Shown here: positions 35,542 through 45,085 of the stretch, piece after piece | Position numbering within the stretch: the first letter of the stretch is position 1 | Layout of the letters: each line of letters starts with the position of its first letter | Assembly (NCBI GenBank): GCA_035405785.1 | Contig: DAONJS010000002.1 | Span: 186,001-250,000, forward strand | DNA: 64,000 nt | Direction of reading: 5' to 3' | Source: BPGX01 sp035405785 | GTDB lineage: Bacteria > Bacteroidota > Bacteroidia > B-17B0 > Aurantibacillaceae | Program-made: the position numbers and the translations under genes | Notes under the pieces: generated by a model | Told to the model about the DNA's origin: nothing | Databases searched by the model: none | What the model saw: the letters and a program-made list of their open reading frames with translations, nothing else

Positions 35542-35950
35542 TGTTACTATTCCACCATTCAGATACATTTCTCGTAAAGCCCGAAAAGTACAAGAACACC
35601 AATAACACAAAGCTTTTTAATAATTTTTAGTTCTGAGTGCTGACGCTGTCGGTCATCATTTTGAGTTTTACCATCATTACGAACGAAGCAAAGTAATCTC
35701 AAAAGTATTATCGTCATTACGAGCGAAGCGAATTAATCTCAAATGTATATTCCTCTTCTCTTATGAGATTGCTTAGGGTATTCATTCTCGTGCTGACGCT
35801 TACGGTCAGCATCCCGTACATTTATCGTCGGGACAATGACGACAAAACTAAATACTAAAAATTAAAACTTCAAAACTATTCACTTTTCAATAACAACATA
35901 AATGTCATTGCTATTCACTTTTCACTTTTCACTTTTCACTCTTCACTTTT
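35542..35950. repeat. Repeat island with one element nested in another
   Basis: 35542-35612 resembles the left half of the 50717-50878 element (GTTACTATTC, ACATTTCTCG, AAGAACACCAA, ACACAAAG). Then a GTGCTGACGC hairpin (35638-35661), GCGAG-family copies at 35671-35700 and 35712-35740, an inverted third copy starting at 35765 that is interrupted by a TGCTGACGC/GGTCAGCAT hairpin (35791-35811) and resumes as GACAATGACGAC (35831-35842), a GACATAAATGTC-like palindrome (35892-35916) and a TTTTCAC array (35916-35965) that enters the next gene. No gene in the gap. Confidence 0.82.
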
Positions 35951-37128
35951 CATTTTTCACTCTTCACACTCTTCCTTCTTTCTAATTCTTTTAGTATAAG
36001 AGATAACTCTCTACCTGTTTGTCCTTTTACGCTTGTGTTTTCTTGTGCCCTGCGAATCAAATAAGGCAAAACACTTTTTACAGGACCATAAGGCACATAT
36101 TTCACTACATTATATCCTTCTTTGGCTAAATTAAAACTTATATGATCACTCATTCCTAAAAGCTGAGAAAAGAAAACTCTTTTATCATTTTTATTAATTC
36201 CTTTTTTCTCCATCAAATCAACCAAAAACTGCGAGCTATATTCATTGTGCGTACCTGCACAAACACTCACTATATCTATATTTTCCACACAATAAGACAA
36301 TGCACTATTATATGCATTATCAGTTGATTGCTTATCCGGATAAATTGGAGAAGGATAACCCATTTTTTCTGCCCTTTCTCTTTCTTTTTCCATATATGCT
36401 CCACGCACCAGTTTTGCACCAAAAAAATACTTAAACTTCCTTGCTTTCTCTACACTCGTTTTCAAAAATTCTAATCTGTCGGTTCGGTAAAGTTGAAAAG
36501 TATTCCACACAATTGGCTTTTCTTTGTTGAACAATAACATACATTCATCTGCAATATCATCAATAGCTTTTTGAATCCAGCTTTCTTCTGCATCTATAAA
36601 AATAGGTTGCCCACTTTCATATGCCTTTTGACATACTTGCAATACCCTTGCTTTTCCTCTTTGCCATTCTTCTGATTCTTTTGTAGATAAAGCACTGCCA
36701 CTACTAACTTTCTCTAAAATAGAAAAACGAATCATTCCTGTTGGCTTAAATACACAAAATGGAATAAAGGTTTTATCTTTTGAAAATATTATGTTATCAA
36801 TAATTTCATTTTTACACTTTTCAAAACTACTTTCGTTTTGTTCGCCTTCTACACTATAATCTAAAATAGAACCGATATTATATTCTGCAAGTTTTTGCAC
36901 AATTTTCATACATTCTTCTCTGGTTTCCCCTCCCACAAATTGCCTGTAAATTGTTTTCTTAATAAAATATTTTCCACCAAAATTAACTGCAAATGGTGCA
37001 ATGATTGAACCTAAATTAACCAAAGAAGAATTTGATAATAACTTAAATAATTTATATGCTTGCTTTAGTTCATTATTATTTTTATACTTAAATGCTACTT
37101 CTGTGTTTGAAAAATTGATGGATGACAT
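35950..37128 (-). CDS. Proline dehydrogenase
   Basis: A 392-residue FAD-dependent enzyme that oxidises proline to pyrroline-5-carboxylate, without the aldehyde dehydrogenase half found in PutA. Barrel motifs include VGGETREECMKIVQKL, the GAKLVRGAYMEKERERAEKMGYPSPI block (flavin and substrate contacts) and the C-terminal YVPYGPVKSVLPYLIRRAQEN, whose Arg pair binds the proline carboxylate. The last five residues (VKSEK) and the stop lie inside an intergenic 7-nt array, exactly the same tail as in RlmB. It is 3 bp downstream of pdhB, so the two are likely co-transcribed. Confidence 0.93.
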   Translation of the reverse strand: MSSINFSNTEVAFKYKNNNELKQAYKLFKLLSNSSLVNLGSIIAPFAVNFGGKYFIKKTIYRQFVGGETREECMKIVQKLAEYNIGSILDYSVEGEQNESSFEKCKNEIIDNIIFSKDKTFIPFCVFKPTGMIRFSILEKVSSGSALSTKESEEWQRGKARVLQVCQKAYESGQPIFIDAEESWIQKAIDDIADECMLLFNKEKPIVWNTFQLYRTDRLEFLKTSVEKARKFKYFFGAKLVRGAYMEKERERAEKMGYPSPIYPDKQSTDNAYNSALSYCVENIDIVSVCAGTHNEYSSQFLVDLMEKKGINKNDKRVFFSQLLGMSDHISFNLAKEGYNVVKYVPYGPVKSVLPYLIRRAQENTSVKGQTGRELSLILKELERRKSVKSEK

Positions 37129-37131
37129 ATA

Positions 37132-38112
37132 TTAATCTTTATACAAAACTCTTTTTACTGCCTTAATAACTTTTTCGGGACTTGGCAATGCTTCCTGAAT
37201 AAGTGTAGGTGCATAAGGCAATGGAGTATCTGCCGAAACCACTCTCATCACTGGTGCGTCTAAATAATCAAAAGCAAGTTTTTGAACCATATATGTAATT
37301 TCTGTGGAGATATTACCCAATGGCCATGCTTCTTCTACTACAACTAATCTGTTTGTTTTCTTTACAGATTCAATGATAGTATTGTAATCAATAGGACGAA
37401 CTGTTCTCAAATCAATAATTTCAACTGATATTCCTTCTTTTTCTAATTCTTCTGCGGCTTTATATGCTACTTTAATAATTTTTCCAAATGATACTATAGT
37501 TACATCCGTTCCATTTCTTTTTATATCAGCTACACCTAATGGAATAAGATATTCTGTTTCTGGCACTTCACCTTTATCACCATACATTAGTTCGCTTTCC
37601 ATAAAAATTACTGGATCATCATCTCTGATAGCAGATTTTAATAAACCTTTGGCATCATAAGGATTGGAAGGCACTACAACTTTTAATCCTGGTGTATTGG
37701 CATACCAGCTTTCAAAGTTTTGAGAATGTTGCTGCCCAAGCATTCCTGCATTTCCGGTAGGCCCTCTAAATACAATTGGCACACTGAATTGACCTCCACT
37801 CATGTGACGAATTTTAGCTGCAGAATTTATCACTTGATCTATTGCTACCAGAGAAAAATTAAAAGTCATAAATTCTATGATAGGTCTAAGTCCATTCATA
37901 GCGGCTCCTACACCAATTCCTGCAAAACCTAATTCAGAAATAGGCGTATCTATAACTCTTTTTGGACCAAATTCTGCAAGCATTCCTTTACTTACTTTGT
38001 ATGCACCATTATATTCTGCTACTTCTTCTCCCATTAAAAACACTCTTTCATCTCTTCTCATTTCTTCACTCATAGCTTCTCTTAGTGCTTCTCTAAATTC
38101 AATAACTCTCAT
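37132..38112 (-). CDS. pdhB: Pyruvate dehydrogenase E1 component, beta subunit
   Basis: The E1 beta chain forms the thiamine-diphosphate active site of the pyruvate (or a branched-chain keto acid) dehydrogenase complex with an alpha chain encoded elsewhere. The 326-residue protein shows MRVIEFREALREAMSEEMRRD, VFLMGEEVAEYNGAYKVSKG, DTPISELGFAGIGVGAAMNG and the C-terminal VSADTPLPYAPTLI. I use the ATG at 38112: a longer frame begins at 38136, inside a consensus -7 element. Neither E1 alpha nor E2 is adjacent; proline dehydrogenase follows by 3 bp. Confidence 0.93.
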   Translation of the reverse strand: MRVIEFREALREAMSEEMRRDERVFLMGEEVAEYNGAYKVSKGMLAEFGPKRVIDTPISELGFAGIGVGAAMNGLRPIIEFMTFNFSLVAIDQVINSAAKIRHMSGGQFSVPIVFRGPTGNAGMLGQQHSQNFESWYANTPGLKVVVPSNPYDAKGLLKSAIRDDDPVIFMESELMYGDKGEVPETEYLIPLGVADIKRNGTDVTIVSFGKIIKVAYKAAEELEKEGISVEIIDLRTVRPIDYNTIIESVKKTNRLVVVEEAWPLGNISTEITYMVQKLAFDYLDAPVMRVVSADTPLPYAPTLIQEALPSPEKVIKAVKRVLYKD

Positions 38113-38133
38113 AATAATTTTTTTAAAGTGCCA

Positions 38134-38141
38134 CAAAAATA
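38134..38141 (-). promoter_or_regulatory. -7 element of the pdhB-proline dehydrogenase unit
   Basis: TATTTTTG on the minus strand, exact consensus, 21 bp before the ATG at 38112. Its position excludes the upstream start at 38136. Confidence 0.65.
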
Positions 38142-38232
38142 AGCAAAAATTTAATGGTTTTGTAAAATTTGCGGCAAAGAAATAGAATGTATAAAGATGG
38201 AAATATGATTTAAGTCAATAAAAAAATGAAAA

Positions 38233-40323
38233 TTACTTAACCTTTATATCTGATTCACCAATTACCCTAAATGCAGTTCTTCTGTTTTTTTGATGGGCGG
38301 CCTCCCACTCGGGAGATTTTGGAGTAAGTTTATTGATTTCTTCATCAGGAATTAATGGTTGTGATTCGCCAAATCCATTTGCTTTTAAGCGGTTTTTACT
38401 AATACCTTTACTAATCAAATAATCTACACAAGATTGTGCTCTTGCCTTTGATAATTTTAAATTGTATTTATCATTACCACGACTGTCTGTATGTGCGTTA
38501 ATTTCAATTGATATATTATCATTAAGATTTAATAGTTCTACAATTTTATCTAATATCTCTTTAGATTTAGGTCTTAAAGTAGCTTTGTCAAAATCATATT
38601 CAATACCTTCAATTTCAATTTCACCTGCAGGAATCTTATTTAAGTAAAAATCTTGTTCAAAATGAGTTGTTTCTGTTTTTCCTTTGGTAGCAAGATTGGC
38701 AGATTGAGCAAAATATTTGTTTTTCTGTGCTTTTAAAAAATATTCCATATCTGGTTTTAGTTCTGTAAAATAATATCCCTTTTCATCAGTTATTACATAA
38801 AGTGGCTCATCATCACCATGAACATCTTTTATAGTAACCAAAGCACTTGGTATCGGATCATTAGTTTCGGCATCATAAACATAACCTTTTAAGTCAAAAA
38901 TTATTGGTTCATTAATAAATTCATAAATATCATAACAATGTCCCCCTTCACATGGTTCTCTGTCGCTGGAAAAAAAACCTTTGTATTGTGTTTTATCCAT
39001 AATAAAATAAGCATCGTCTTTAGCAGAATTAATAGGCGTTCCTAAATTTTTGGGGAATTCAAATGTTGAGTTATCTTCATCATAGTGTGATTTAAAAATA
39101 TCCAGACCACCCAATCCAGGATGTCCATTTGAAGAAAAGAAAAGTGTTTGAGAAATTTGATGGAAAAATGGTGTTACTTCATCTCCAATAGTATTGACAG
39201 GATGACCTAAATTTTTTGGTGTACCTATAACCCCTTCTTCATCAATTTCACACACCCAAATATCCATTCCACCTAATCCACCAGGTCTGTTAGAAGAAAA
39301 AAATAATTTTCTTCCATCCATCGTAACAAATGGATGCATTGATTTATACCCAGGAATATTGACATTTTGATTAAGTTTGAATGATTCATAAAACTTACCA
39401 TTATTCATTTTTGCAGCATAGATATAAATATCTTCTCTTCTAAAATCACTCCATCTTGTAAATAACATCACTTCATCAGGTGTTACAATAGCCGCACCTT
39501 CATGCATAGCAGTATTTACAGGTTTTCCTACATTTACAGGTTTTATCCATGAATCATTTATTTTTTCAGTCCAGTAAATATCACAAAGGTATTCTGGGTC
39601 TTCTTTTTCCGGATCATTTACAACATTTCCTTTTCTGGCGGAAGTAAATAATATCTTATCAGGACTCATATAATACATAGGTGCAAAATTAGAAGTACCT
39701 TTATTAAACACATTAGTATCTGCTTTAAAAACAGTAATTTCCCTTTTCTTTTTTTCTTGTTCAATTCCAAAAAAACAAGATGATTGGAATTTTGTTGCCA
39801 ATAATTTTAATGAATCTGAAGCATTTTCTGATGAATTATATTCTTCAAAGATTTTTAATGCCTGATCATATTTTTTATTATTCATCAATGCTATTCCATA
39901 ATAATATAATGCATCAGCAAAAACTTTTCTTTCACTACATTCTTTTAGAGTACTTACAGCATGTTTATAATCTTTGTTGAATAAATAAGACAACCCTAAT
40001 TTATAAAGAATTAAATCATAGTTAGAAATTTTTATTGTCTTTTGAGATTTAATTTGATTAGTATCTTTCTTTTGTTTGCCTAATGACCATTCAGGAACTT
40101 TCACCCATGGATTTAGTTTTAAATTTACTAATTGTGTTTCATAAGGCAAAACAATTTGTTCTAATACAGTAGTGTCATCTAGAACTTTTGCATAAAAATA
40201 AGCTGCACTGGCATAGTCCTTTTTTTTGAATGCATCATCTGCACTAATTATCCATAGTTTTTTGGATTGAGCAAAATTTAATATTGGTAAAAATAGAATA
40301 ATTAATTTAAAAAGTTTTTTCAT
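38233..40323 (-). CDS. PorE-like TPR/beta-propeller/CRD/OmpA protein
   Basis: A 696-residue envelope protein closing the adhesin operon. Domains in order: signal peptide (MKKLFKLIILFLPILNFAQ), TPR-like helices (about 25-180: KKDYASAAYFYAKVL; NKDYKHAVSTLKECS; NKKYDQALKIFEEYN), WD40/PD40 propeller repeats (about 200-480: FSSNRPGGLGGMDIWVCEI, FSSNGHPGLGGLDIFKSHY), a CarboxypepD-reg domain (YDAETNDPIPSALVTI) and a C-terminal OmpA_C domain (EIEGIEYDFDKATLRPKS; INAHTDSRGNDKYNLKLS). This is the four-part layout of the T9SS component PorE; a dedicated anchor for the adhesins is the alternative. The start at 40323 overlaps the previous stop as ATGA. Confidence 0.85.
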   Translation of the reverse strand: MKKLFKLIILFLPILNFAQSKKLWIISADDAFKKKDYASAAYFYAKVLDDTTVLEQIVLPYETQLVNLKLNPWVKVPEWSLGKQKKDTNQIKSQKTIKISNYDLILYKLGLSYLFNKDYKHAVSTLKECSERKVFADALYYYGIALMNNKKYDQALKIFEEYNSSENASDSLKLLATKFQSSCFFGIEQEKKKREITVFKADTNVFNKGTSNFAPMYYMSPDKILFTSARKGNVVNDPEKEDPEYLCDIYWTEKINDSWIKPVNVGKPVNTAMHEGAAIVTPDEVMLFTRWSDFRREDIYIYAAKMNNGKFYESFKLNQNVNIPGYKSMHPFVTMDGRKLFFSSNRPGGLGGMDIWVCEIDEEGVIGTPKNLGHPVNTIGDEVTPFFHQISQTLFFSSNGHPGLGGLDIFKSHYDEDNSTFEFPKNLGTPINSAKDDAYFIMDKTQYKGFFSSDREPCEGGHCYDIYEFINEPIIFDLKGYVYDAETNDPIPSALVTIKDVHGDDEPLYVITDEKGYYFTELKPDMEYFLKAQKNKYFAQSANLATKGKTETTHFEQDFYLNKIPAGEIEIEGIEYDFDKATLRPKSKEILDKIVELLNLNDNISIEINAHTDSRGNDKYNLKLSKARAQSCVDYLISKGISKNRLKANGFGESQPLIPDEEINKLTPKSPEWEAAHQKNRRTAFRVIGESDIKVK

Positions 40324-41327
40324 AATCTTGGACAATTTTTTATGGTCTGTGGCTTATTTTTTAATGGAATATATGTAAATGCAATTTCAAAAGCACCTCT
40401 CATTTTTGATATTCTTTTTAATGATGATGTATTAAAATCATATCCAATTTTCAATGTGTAATTTTCTTTTTTAAATCCAATGTATGCAATTGTAGCATCT
40501 TGTATTCTAAAATTAAGTCCAGTTAGCAGAAAAAAGTTTTCATTCTTAAAATAATATCCTGCGTCCAATGCATAAGTTTGTTCACTCGCAGTTGATTGTT
40601 TCATTATTAATACTTTTGGAATTATGTACAACAATTCTCCAATATTTATTCTTGAACCAAAATGTAAATAATATCTAATTGGTAATCTATTACTGCTTCC
40701 AAAAAAACTTTCTTTGGGCTGCGTGATATTAAATGCAGAAAAACCTATAAAAGGATTAAGTCGCGTTTGTTGTTTCCCATAATAATACAAAATACCAGCA
40801 TTAACCTGATGAATAAAAAAAACTTGTTTATTAAAATTCTCACCACTTGGTAAATTTTGGTCAAAATAACCACCATCTTTATTCACATATTGATTATTAT
40901 AAGTAAGTAATTTATACTCCACAGATTTTTGATTGATACCTGCCTGTAAACCGAAATTCAAATTATGAAATTTATTTTTATCTAAAGGAACATAATAGGC
41001 AGAAGACAAAAGTGCCTGAAAAACATTATAATTTCCAGCACCTGCTCGCATGTTGGAGAGTTGTAATCCCACTCCCCATTTTTTTAATGGCATATCAAAA
41101 CTTGCCAACGAAGTTTGAAATGGTTTAATAGCCAAAACATTCCATTGATTTCTGTAATGTAAATGAACTCTGTATTTTGCATCTACAAGCCCAGTCATAG
41201 CAGGATTCAAAAATAAAGGTGAAGCATCATATATTGAAAGGTGAAAATCCTGTGCACTTAGATATTTAGTTATAATTAAAAGTATTAAAACAATTTTTTT
41301 CATATTCCTTAATTTTTTATTAATCAT
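40320..41327 (-). CDS. PorP/SprF-family outer-membrane protein (second copy)
   Basis: A 335-residue predicted beta-barrel of the PorP/SprF family, whose members assist secretion or surface attachment of a neighbouring T9SS cargo (SprF is needed for SprB in Flavobacterium johnsoniae). Family features: signal peptide ending LSAQ, early YDASPLFLNPAMTGLVDAKYRVHLHYRNQW, then GVGLQLSNMRAGAGNYN and strands ending SKMRGAFEIAFTYIPL. The start at 41327 overlaps the 1253-residue adhesin gene by 4 bp (ATGA); a Met at 41303 is an alternative start directly before the signal core. It pairs with the adhesin just upstream. Confidence 0.88.
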   Translation of the reverse strand: MINKKLRNMKKIVLILLIITKYLSAQDFHLSIYDASPLFLNPAMTGLVDAKYRVHLHYRNQWNVLAIKPFQTSLASFDMPLKKWGVGLQLSNMRAGAGNYNVFQALLSSAYYVPLDKNKFHNLNFGLQAGINQKSVEYKLLTYNNQYVNKDGGYFDQNLPSGENFNKQVFFIHQVNAGILYYYGKQQTRLNPFIGFSAFNITQPKESFFGSSNRLPIRYYLHFGSRINIGELLYIIPKVLIMKQSTASEQTYALDAGYYFKNENFFLLTGLNFRIQDATIAYIGFKKENYTLKIGYDFNTSSLKRISKMRGAFEIAFTYIPLKNKPQTIKNCPRL

Positions 41328-44300
41328 CTCATTAAAGTAACATCACCCGATTTTTTTATTACTCGGTTATTATACATTTCTACTTCTAATATCCAAACAT
41401 ATACACCAATTGGTTGCTCCTCCCCTTTAAAAGTTCCATCCCAACCTATTGATTGATCATTTGATTCAAAAATTAATTGCCCCCAATTATTATATACTTT
41501 GAATGATAATTTTTTGAATGGTCCTCCACGAACATATAAAACATCATTATTACCGTCTTTATTTGGTGAAAATCCTGTAGGTACTTGTGGTAATAAAATG
41601 ACAGAAATGTCTTTTTGAACTGTGTCAATACAACCATCAACGGATGTAACAATTAAGGTTATGGTATAATCACCTTGATCAGAGTATGTATGTGAAGGGT
41701 TTTGAATATTAGAAACATAAGTATCTCCAAAATTCCAATACCAGTTATTTATATTGCCTATTGGCGTAGAAAAATCAGAGAAATAAACAACTTCATTTGC
41801 AACAGTAGGATTATTTGTCATTGAGAAATCAGCATTAGGTTTTGGTTTTACATCAACCGGCTTTGTAATACTATTAACACAGCCATCTGAAGAAGTTACG
41901 GTTAATAAAACATTATAAATAGCAGGTGCAGAAAATGTATGAACTGGATTATTCATTGTACTAAAATTACCATCACCAAAATTCCAATTCCATTGTGTAA
42001 TTATTCCAGGATTTATGTATGAAGAATCAAAAAATAATGTATTCGATTTTTCACAGGGTTTTTGATATGTAAAATTAGCAATTGGAAGTGGATACACTTG
42101 TAGAGTTTTTTGAACAGAATCACTACACCCATTATTACCAGTTACTATATGAGTAACCGTATAAGTATTTACTAAAGAATAAGTATGAATTGCATTTTGT
42201 GAAATAGTGTTTGAACCATCACCAAAATCCCAGTAATAATTAGTAATTGTACCTGTAGTAGCAGTAGATGCATCATTAAAAATTACAGGTGAATTGACAC
42301 AGGTGGTTGAATAGGTAAAATCTGCTTTAGGTGCGGGAATAAATGATATTTTTACAGTATCCTTACGTGGAGAACATCCTTTGTTGTTTGTACTTTCTAA
42401 TATCAAACTCACTGTGCCTGTTGCAACATCAAATAAACTTGGAATATATTGCCCACTTAATGCTGTATTATTAGGGAAAAAAGTTCCAGTTCCGGTTGAT
42501 GTCCATTGACCTGTATTGGTATAACCTGTAACATTTCCATGTAATGGAATGGCGATATTGTTACATACTGAAGTATCATTTCCAGCAGTAACAAATGGTG
42601 CTTTCAAAATATCTATTCTTACTGTATCTGAAACACTTGGACAAATGCCACCTTGTGAATTTAGAATTAAATAAACATATCCATTTATTGTATCGGAAGC
42701 ACTAACAAAATAAGTAGTTGAAAGTGCATTTGGATTACTAAAAAATCCTCCTCCTGTAGTTGACCATATACCCTGAGTAGCAGAACCAGAAACTGAACCA
42801 TTAACTGTTACGAATCCAGCACTGGCACAAATAGTATCATTATTACCAGCATTCACACTCGGCTGTTGAATAATGTTAACAGCAATACTGTCAGATTCTG
42901 CGTTACAATTGCCATTATTGGTAGATGTCAATTTAATATAAATGACAGATTGCATCATATCAGCAGAACTTAAAATATAATTTGTATTCATAATTGTATC
43001 AGATGGATTGAACAATCCTGAACCATTAGATGTCCAAATTCCTGTATTTGTAGCACCAGTTATACTACCATTCAGTGAAATTGTGGGACTATTGGTACAT
43101 ACATTGACATCTGAACCTGCATTCACATTAGGCGGATTTGTAAATTTTATTTTAATTGAATCTGAAGCATCAGGACATCCGTAGATATTTCCGGTAGATG
43201 TAAGTTTTATCCATATAGAATCTGAAGAAGCATCAGAAGGTGTTGGTATATAAAATGTATTTACAGAACCAGAATTCCCAAAAACTCCATTTCCTGTGGT
43301 ACTCCATACAGCTCCAAGAGCATTTTGAACAACTCCATTTAAATTTATGTTTTGTAAATTATTCTTACATAGTGTTACATTATTTCCGGCATCAACAATT
43401 GGAGATTTTCTGATGTAGATATTTACAGTATCAGTTTTGGGTGTACAATTTCCTGTTGAAGTAAGTAGTAATTGTATTACTGATTGAGTTGTATCCGCAG
43501 TTGATAAAATATAATTTGTATTTAAACTATTAGGATTAGAAAAAGTACCTGTACCATTTATAGCCGTCCAACTTCCTGTTGATGTTGCTCCATAAACATT
43601 ACCATTTAAAGGAATTACACTATTGGTACCAATGCAATAATTAATATCACTCCCTGCATCTACATAAACTTTTCTTAAAAATGATGACATATAATGATAC
43701 AATCCTCCTGTTGTAGTATTACCATTAAAAACACCAAGTGCAAATACATCTGCAGTATTTACTAACAAATTAGAAGAATTTGGAGGTATATTAGTGGTAT
43801 TAAAATTGATTTGAGCTCCAACCCAGTTACCTCCTGTGCCCGGCACAACAGTAAAGGCAGATGCAGGCACTAATGTAGGATTTCCATTTAGAATAAAATT
43901 TCCCTGAACACCATTTCTACAAATGATATTTAAGAAAAATGGCTGTGAATTATTTCTTGTAAAACTCACTTGATTAGATCCTGCACAATTTAGTGGTGGA
44001 AGTATAGCCATTCCTAATTCACAACCAAATCCGGACATGTGAATTAAATATACAGGTTTATTAGCACTCACATAAGTTAATGGTTGAGTTATACTATATT
44101 GTTTTGTATCACCTTTATTGATAGTATAAGTAGTAAGTGTTCCGTCATTGATATTAATTTGTGTAAAATTATCAGTTGCAACTATAAATATACTTTCATT
44201 AGATCCTGCATTTAATTGTCCTTTATTGATAATATATTCTTTTCCTACAACATCAACTGGCACAATTTGGTCTCCCATTAAATCAAAGCATCCGCCTCCT

Positions 44301-45085
44301 CCAGAAGGATTAACTGAGTCGTCTGCTATAGTGACTGCTATATTTTTATTTGAAACAATGATTGTGCCCCCTAAATTATTTCCAAGAACATTTTCTGTTT
44401 GCGTTACATTTTCAATTGTATATACATCACCTGGATTAGGTAACATAACGCTATAAGTTACATTAGCAGGATGACCTACCACATTACATTTTGGTGTTAT
44501 CCAAACAACTGTATTATAGTCCGTAGCTACAATATTTACCTGTGATTTTGGTTGAGTAATTAATGCGTCACCATTTAAATCACCTGTAAGTGTTCTATTA
44601 TTCCATAGTGTTTGCATAGGAACAACAAATTCAGTACCTAATCCATTTTGCCCTTTTAATGAAAAGGTTTCCGGATTATAAAAAGTGGGAGCTCTTGTTA
44701 CAACATCATATACCACTGTAATAGGATTATCTGAACTGATTTTAAATCCTTTACGAAGCACAGTATTTGCCGGGCGGCATTCCAATGAATCAAAACCCAT
44801 TGTAGTAGGTCCTGCCAATGCACCTTTCCAATATGTTACATTGACAATACTATTTGCGGGCATTGTAAATGTTGTATCATACCATGTTCCCATTGCTGGC
44901 TGCCTTATTCTTACAGTCGTTGGATTTCCAAATGATGAGATATGAAATTGAACAGGTTCTTTCCATGTATGATCGGGAGTAACCCATGGTGCAGCAAACC
45001 AAAATACTGTATCAATTTGAGATGATGTGTTTTTATAAATGAGTAGTAGGAATCCAATAATTAATATCCTAATTATTCTTGTCAT
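41324..45085 (-). CDS. Giant Ig/PKD surface adhesin with type B T9SS tail (second copy)
   Basis: A 1253-residue secreted protein. After the signal (MTRIIRILIIGFLLLIYKNTSSQ) comes an IgGFc-binding-like N-domain (about 25-460: VNIVATDYNTVVWITP; GGTIIVSNKNIAVTIADDS). Then five Ig-like repeats of about 85-100 residues, each opening with a (D/N/T)AG(S/N)(D/N) step and an early Cys (VDAGSDINYC, VDAGNNVTLC, VNAGSDVNVC, VNAGNNDTIC, VTAGNDTSVC), and three PKD domains (YYWDFGDGSN, WNWNFGDGNF, WYWNFGDTYV). It ends in a gliding-motility-type (type B) sorting domain (FSPNKDGNNDVLYVRGG to YVWILEVE). Architecture matches the protein at 46061-49498. Confidence 0.88.
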   Translation of the reverse strand: MTRIIRILIIGFLLLIYKNTSSQIDTVFWFAAPWVTPDHTWKEPVQFHISSFGNPTTVRIRQPAMGTWYDTTFTMPANSIVNVTYWKGALAGPTTMGFDSLECRPANTVLRKGFKISSDNPITVVYDVVTRAPTFYNPETFSLKGQNGLGTEFVVPMQTLWNNRTLTGDLNGDALITQPKSQVNIVATDYNTVVWITPKCNVVGHPANVTYSVMLPNPGDVYTIENVTQTENVLGNNLGGTIIVSNKNIAVTIADDSVNPSGGGGCFDLMGDQIVPVDVVGKEYIINKGQLNAGSNESIFIVATDNFTQININDGTLTTYTINKGDTKQYSITQPLTYVSANKPVYLIHMSGFGCELGMAILPPLNCAGSNQVSFTRNNSQPFFLNIICRNGVQGNFILNGNPTLVPASAFTVVPGTGGNWVGAQINFNTTNIPPNSSNLLVNTADVFALGVFNGNTTTGGLYHYMSSFLRKVYVDAGSDINYCIGTNSVIPLNGNVYGATSTGSWTAINGTGTFSNPNSLNTNYILSTADTTQSVIQLLLTSTGNCTPKTDTVNIYIRKSPIVDAGNNVTLCKNNLQNINLNGVVQNALGAVWSTTGNGVFGNSGSVNTFYIPTPSDASSDSIWIKLTSTGNIYGCPDASDSIKIKFTNPPNVNAGSDVNVCTNSPTISLNGSITGATNTGIWTSNGSGLFNPSDTIMNTNYILSSADMMQSVIYIKLTSTNNGNCNAESDSIAVNIIQQPSVNAGNNDTICASAGFVTVNGSVSGSATQGIWSTTGGGFFSNPNALSTTYFVSASDTINGYVYLILNSQGGICPSVSDTVRIDILKAPFVTAGNDTSVCNNIAIPLHGNVTGYTNTGQWTSTGTGTFFPNNTALSGQYIPSLFDVATGTVSLILESTNNKGCSPRKDTVKISFIPAPKADFTYSTTCVNSPVIFNDASTATTGTITNYYWDFGDGSNTISQNAIHTYSLVNTYTVTHIVTGNNGCSDSVQKTLQVYPLPIANFTYQKPCEKSNTLFFDSSYINPGIITQWNWNFGDGNFSTMNNPVHTFSAPAIYNVLLTVTSSDGCVNSITKPVDVKPKPNADFSMTNNPTVANEVVYFSDFSTPIGNINNWYWNFGDTYVSNIQNPSHTYSDQGDYTITLIVTSVDGCIDTVQKDISVILLPQVPTGFSPNKDGNNDVLYVRGGPFKKLSFKVYNNWGQLIFESNDQSIGWDGTFKGEEQPIGVYVWILEVEMYNNRVIKKSGDVTLMR

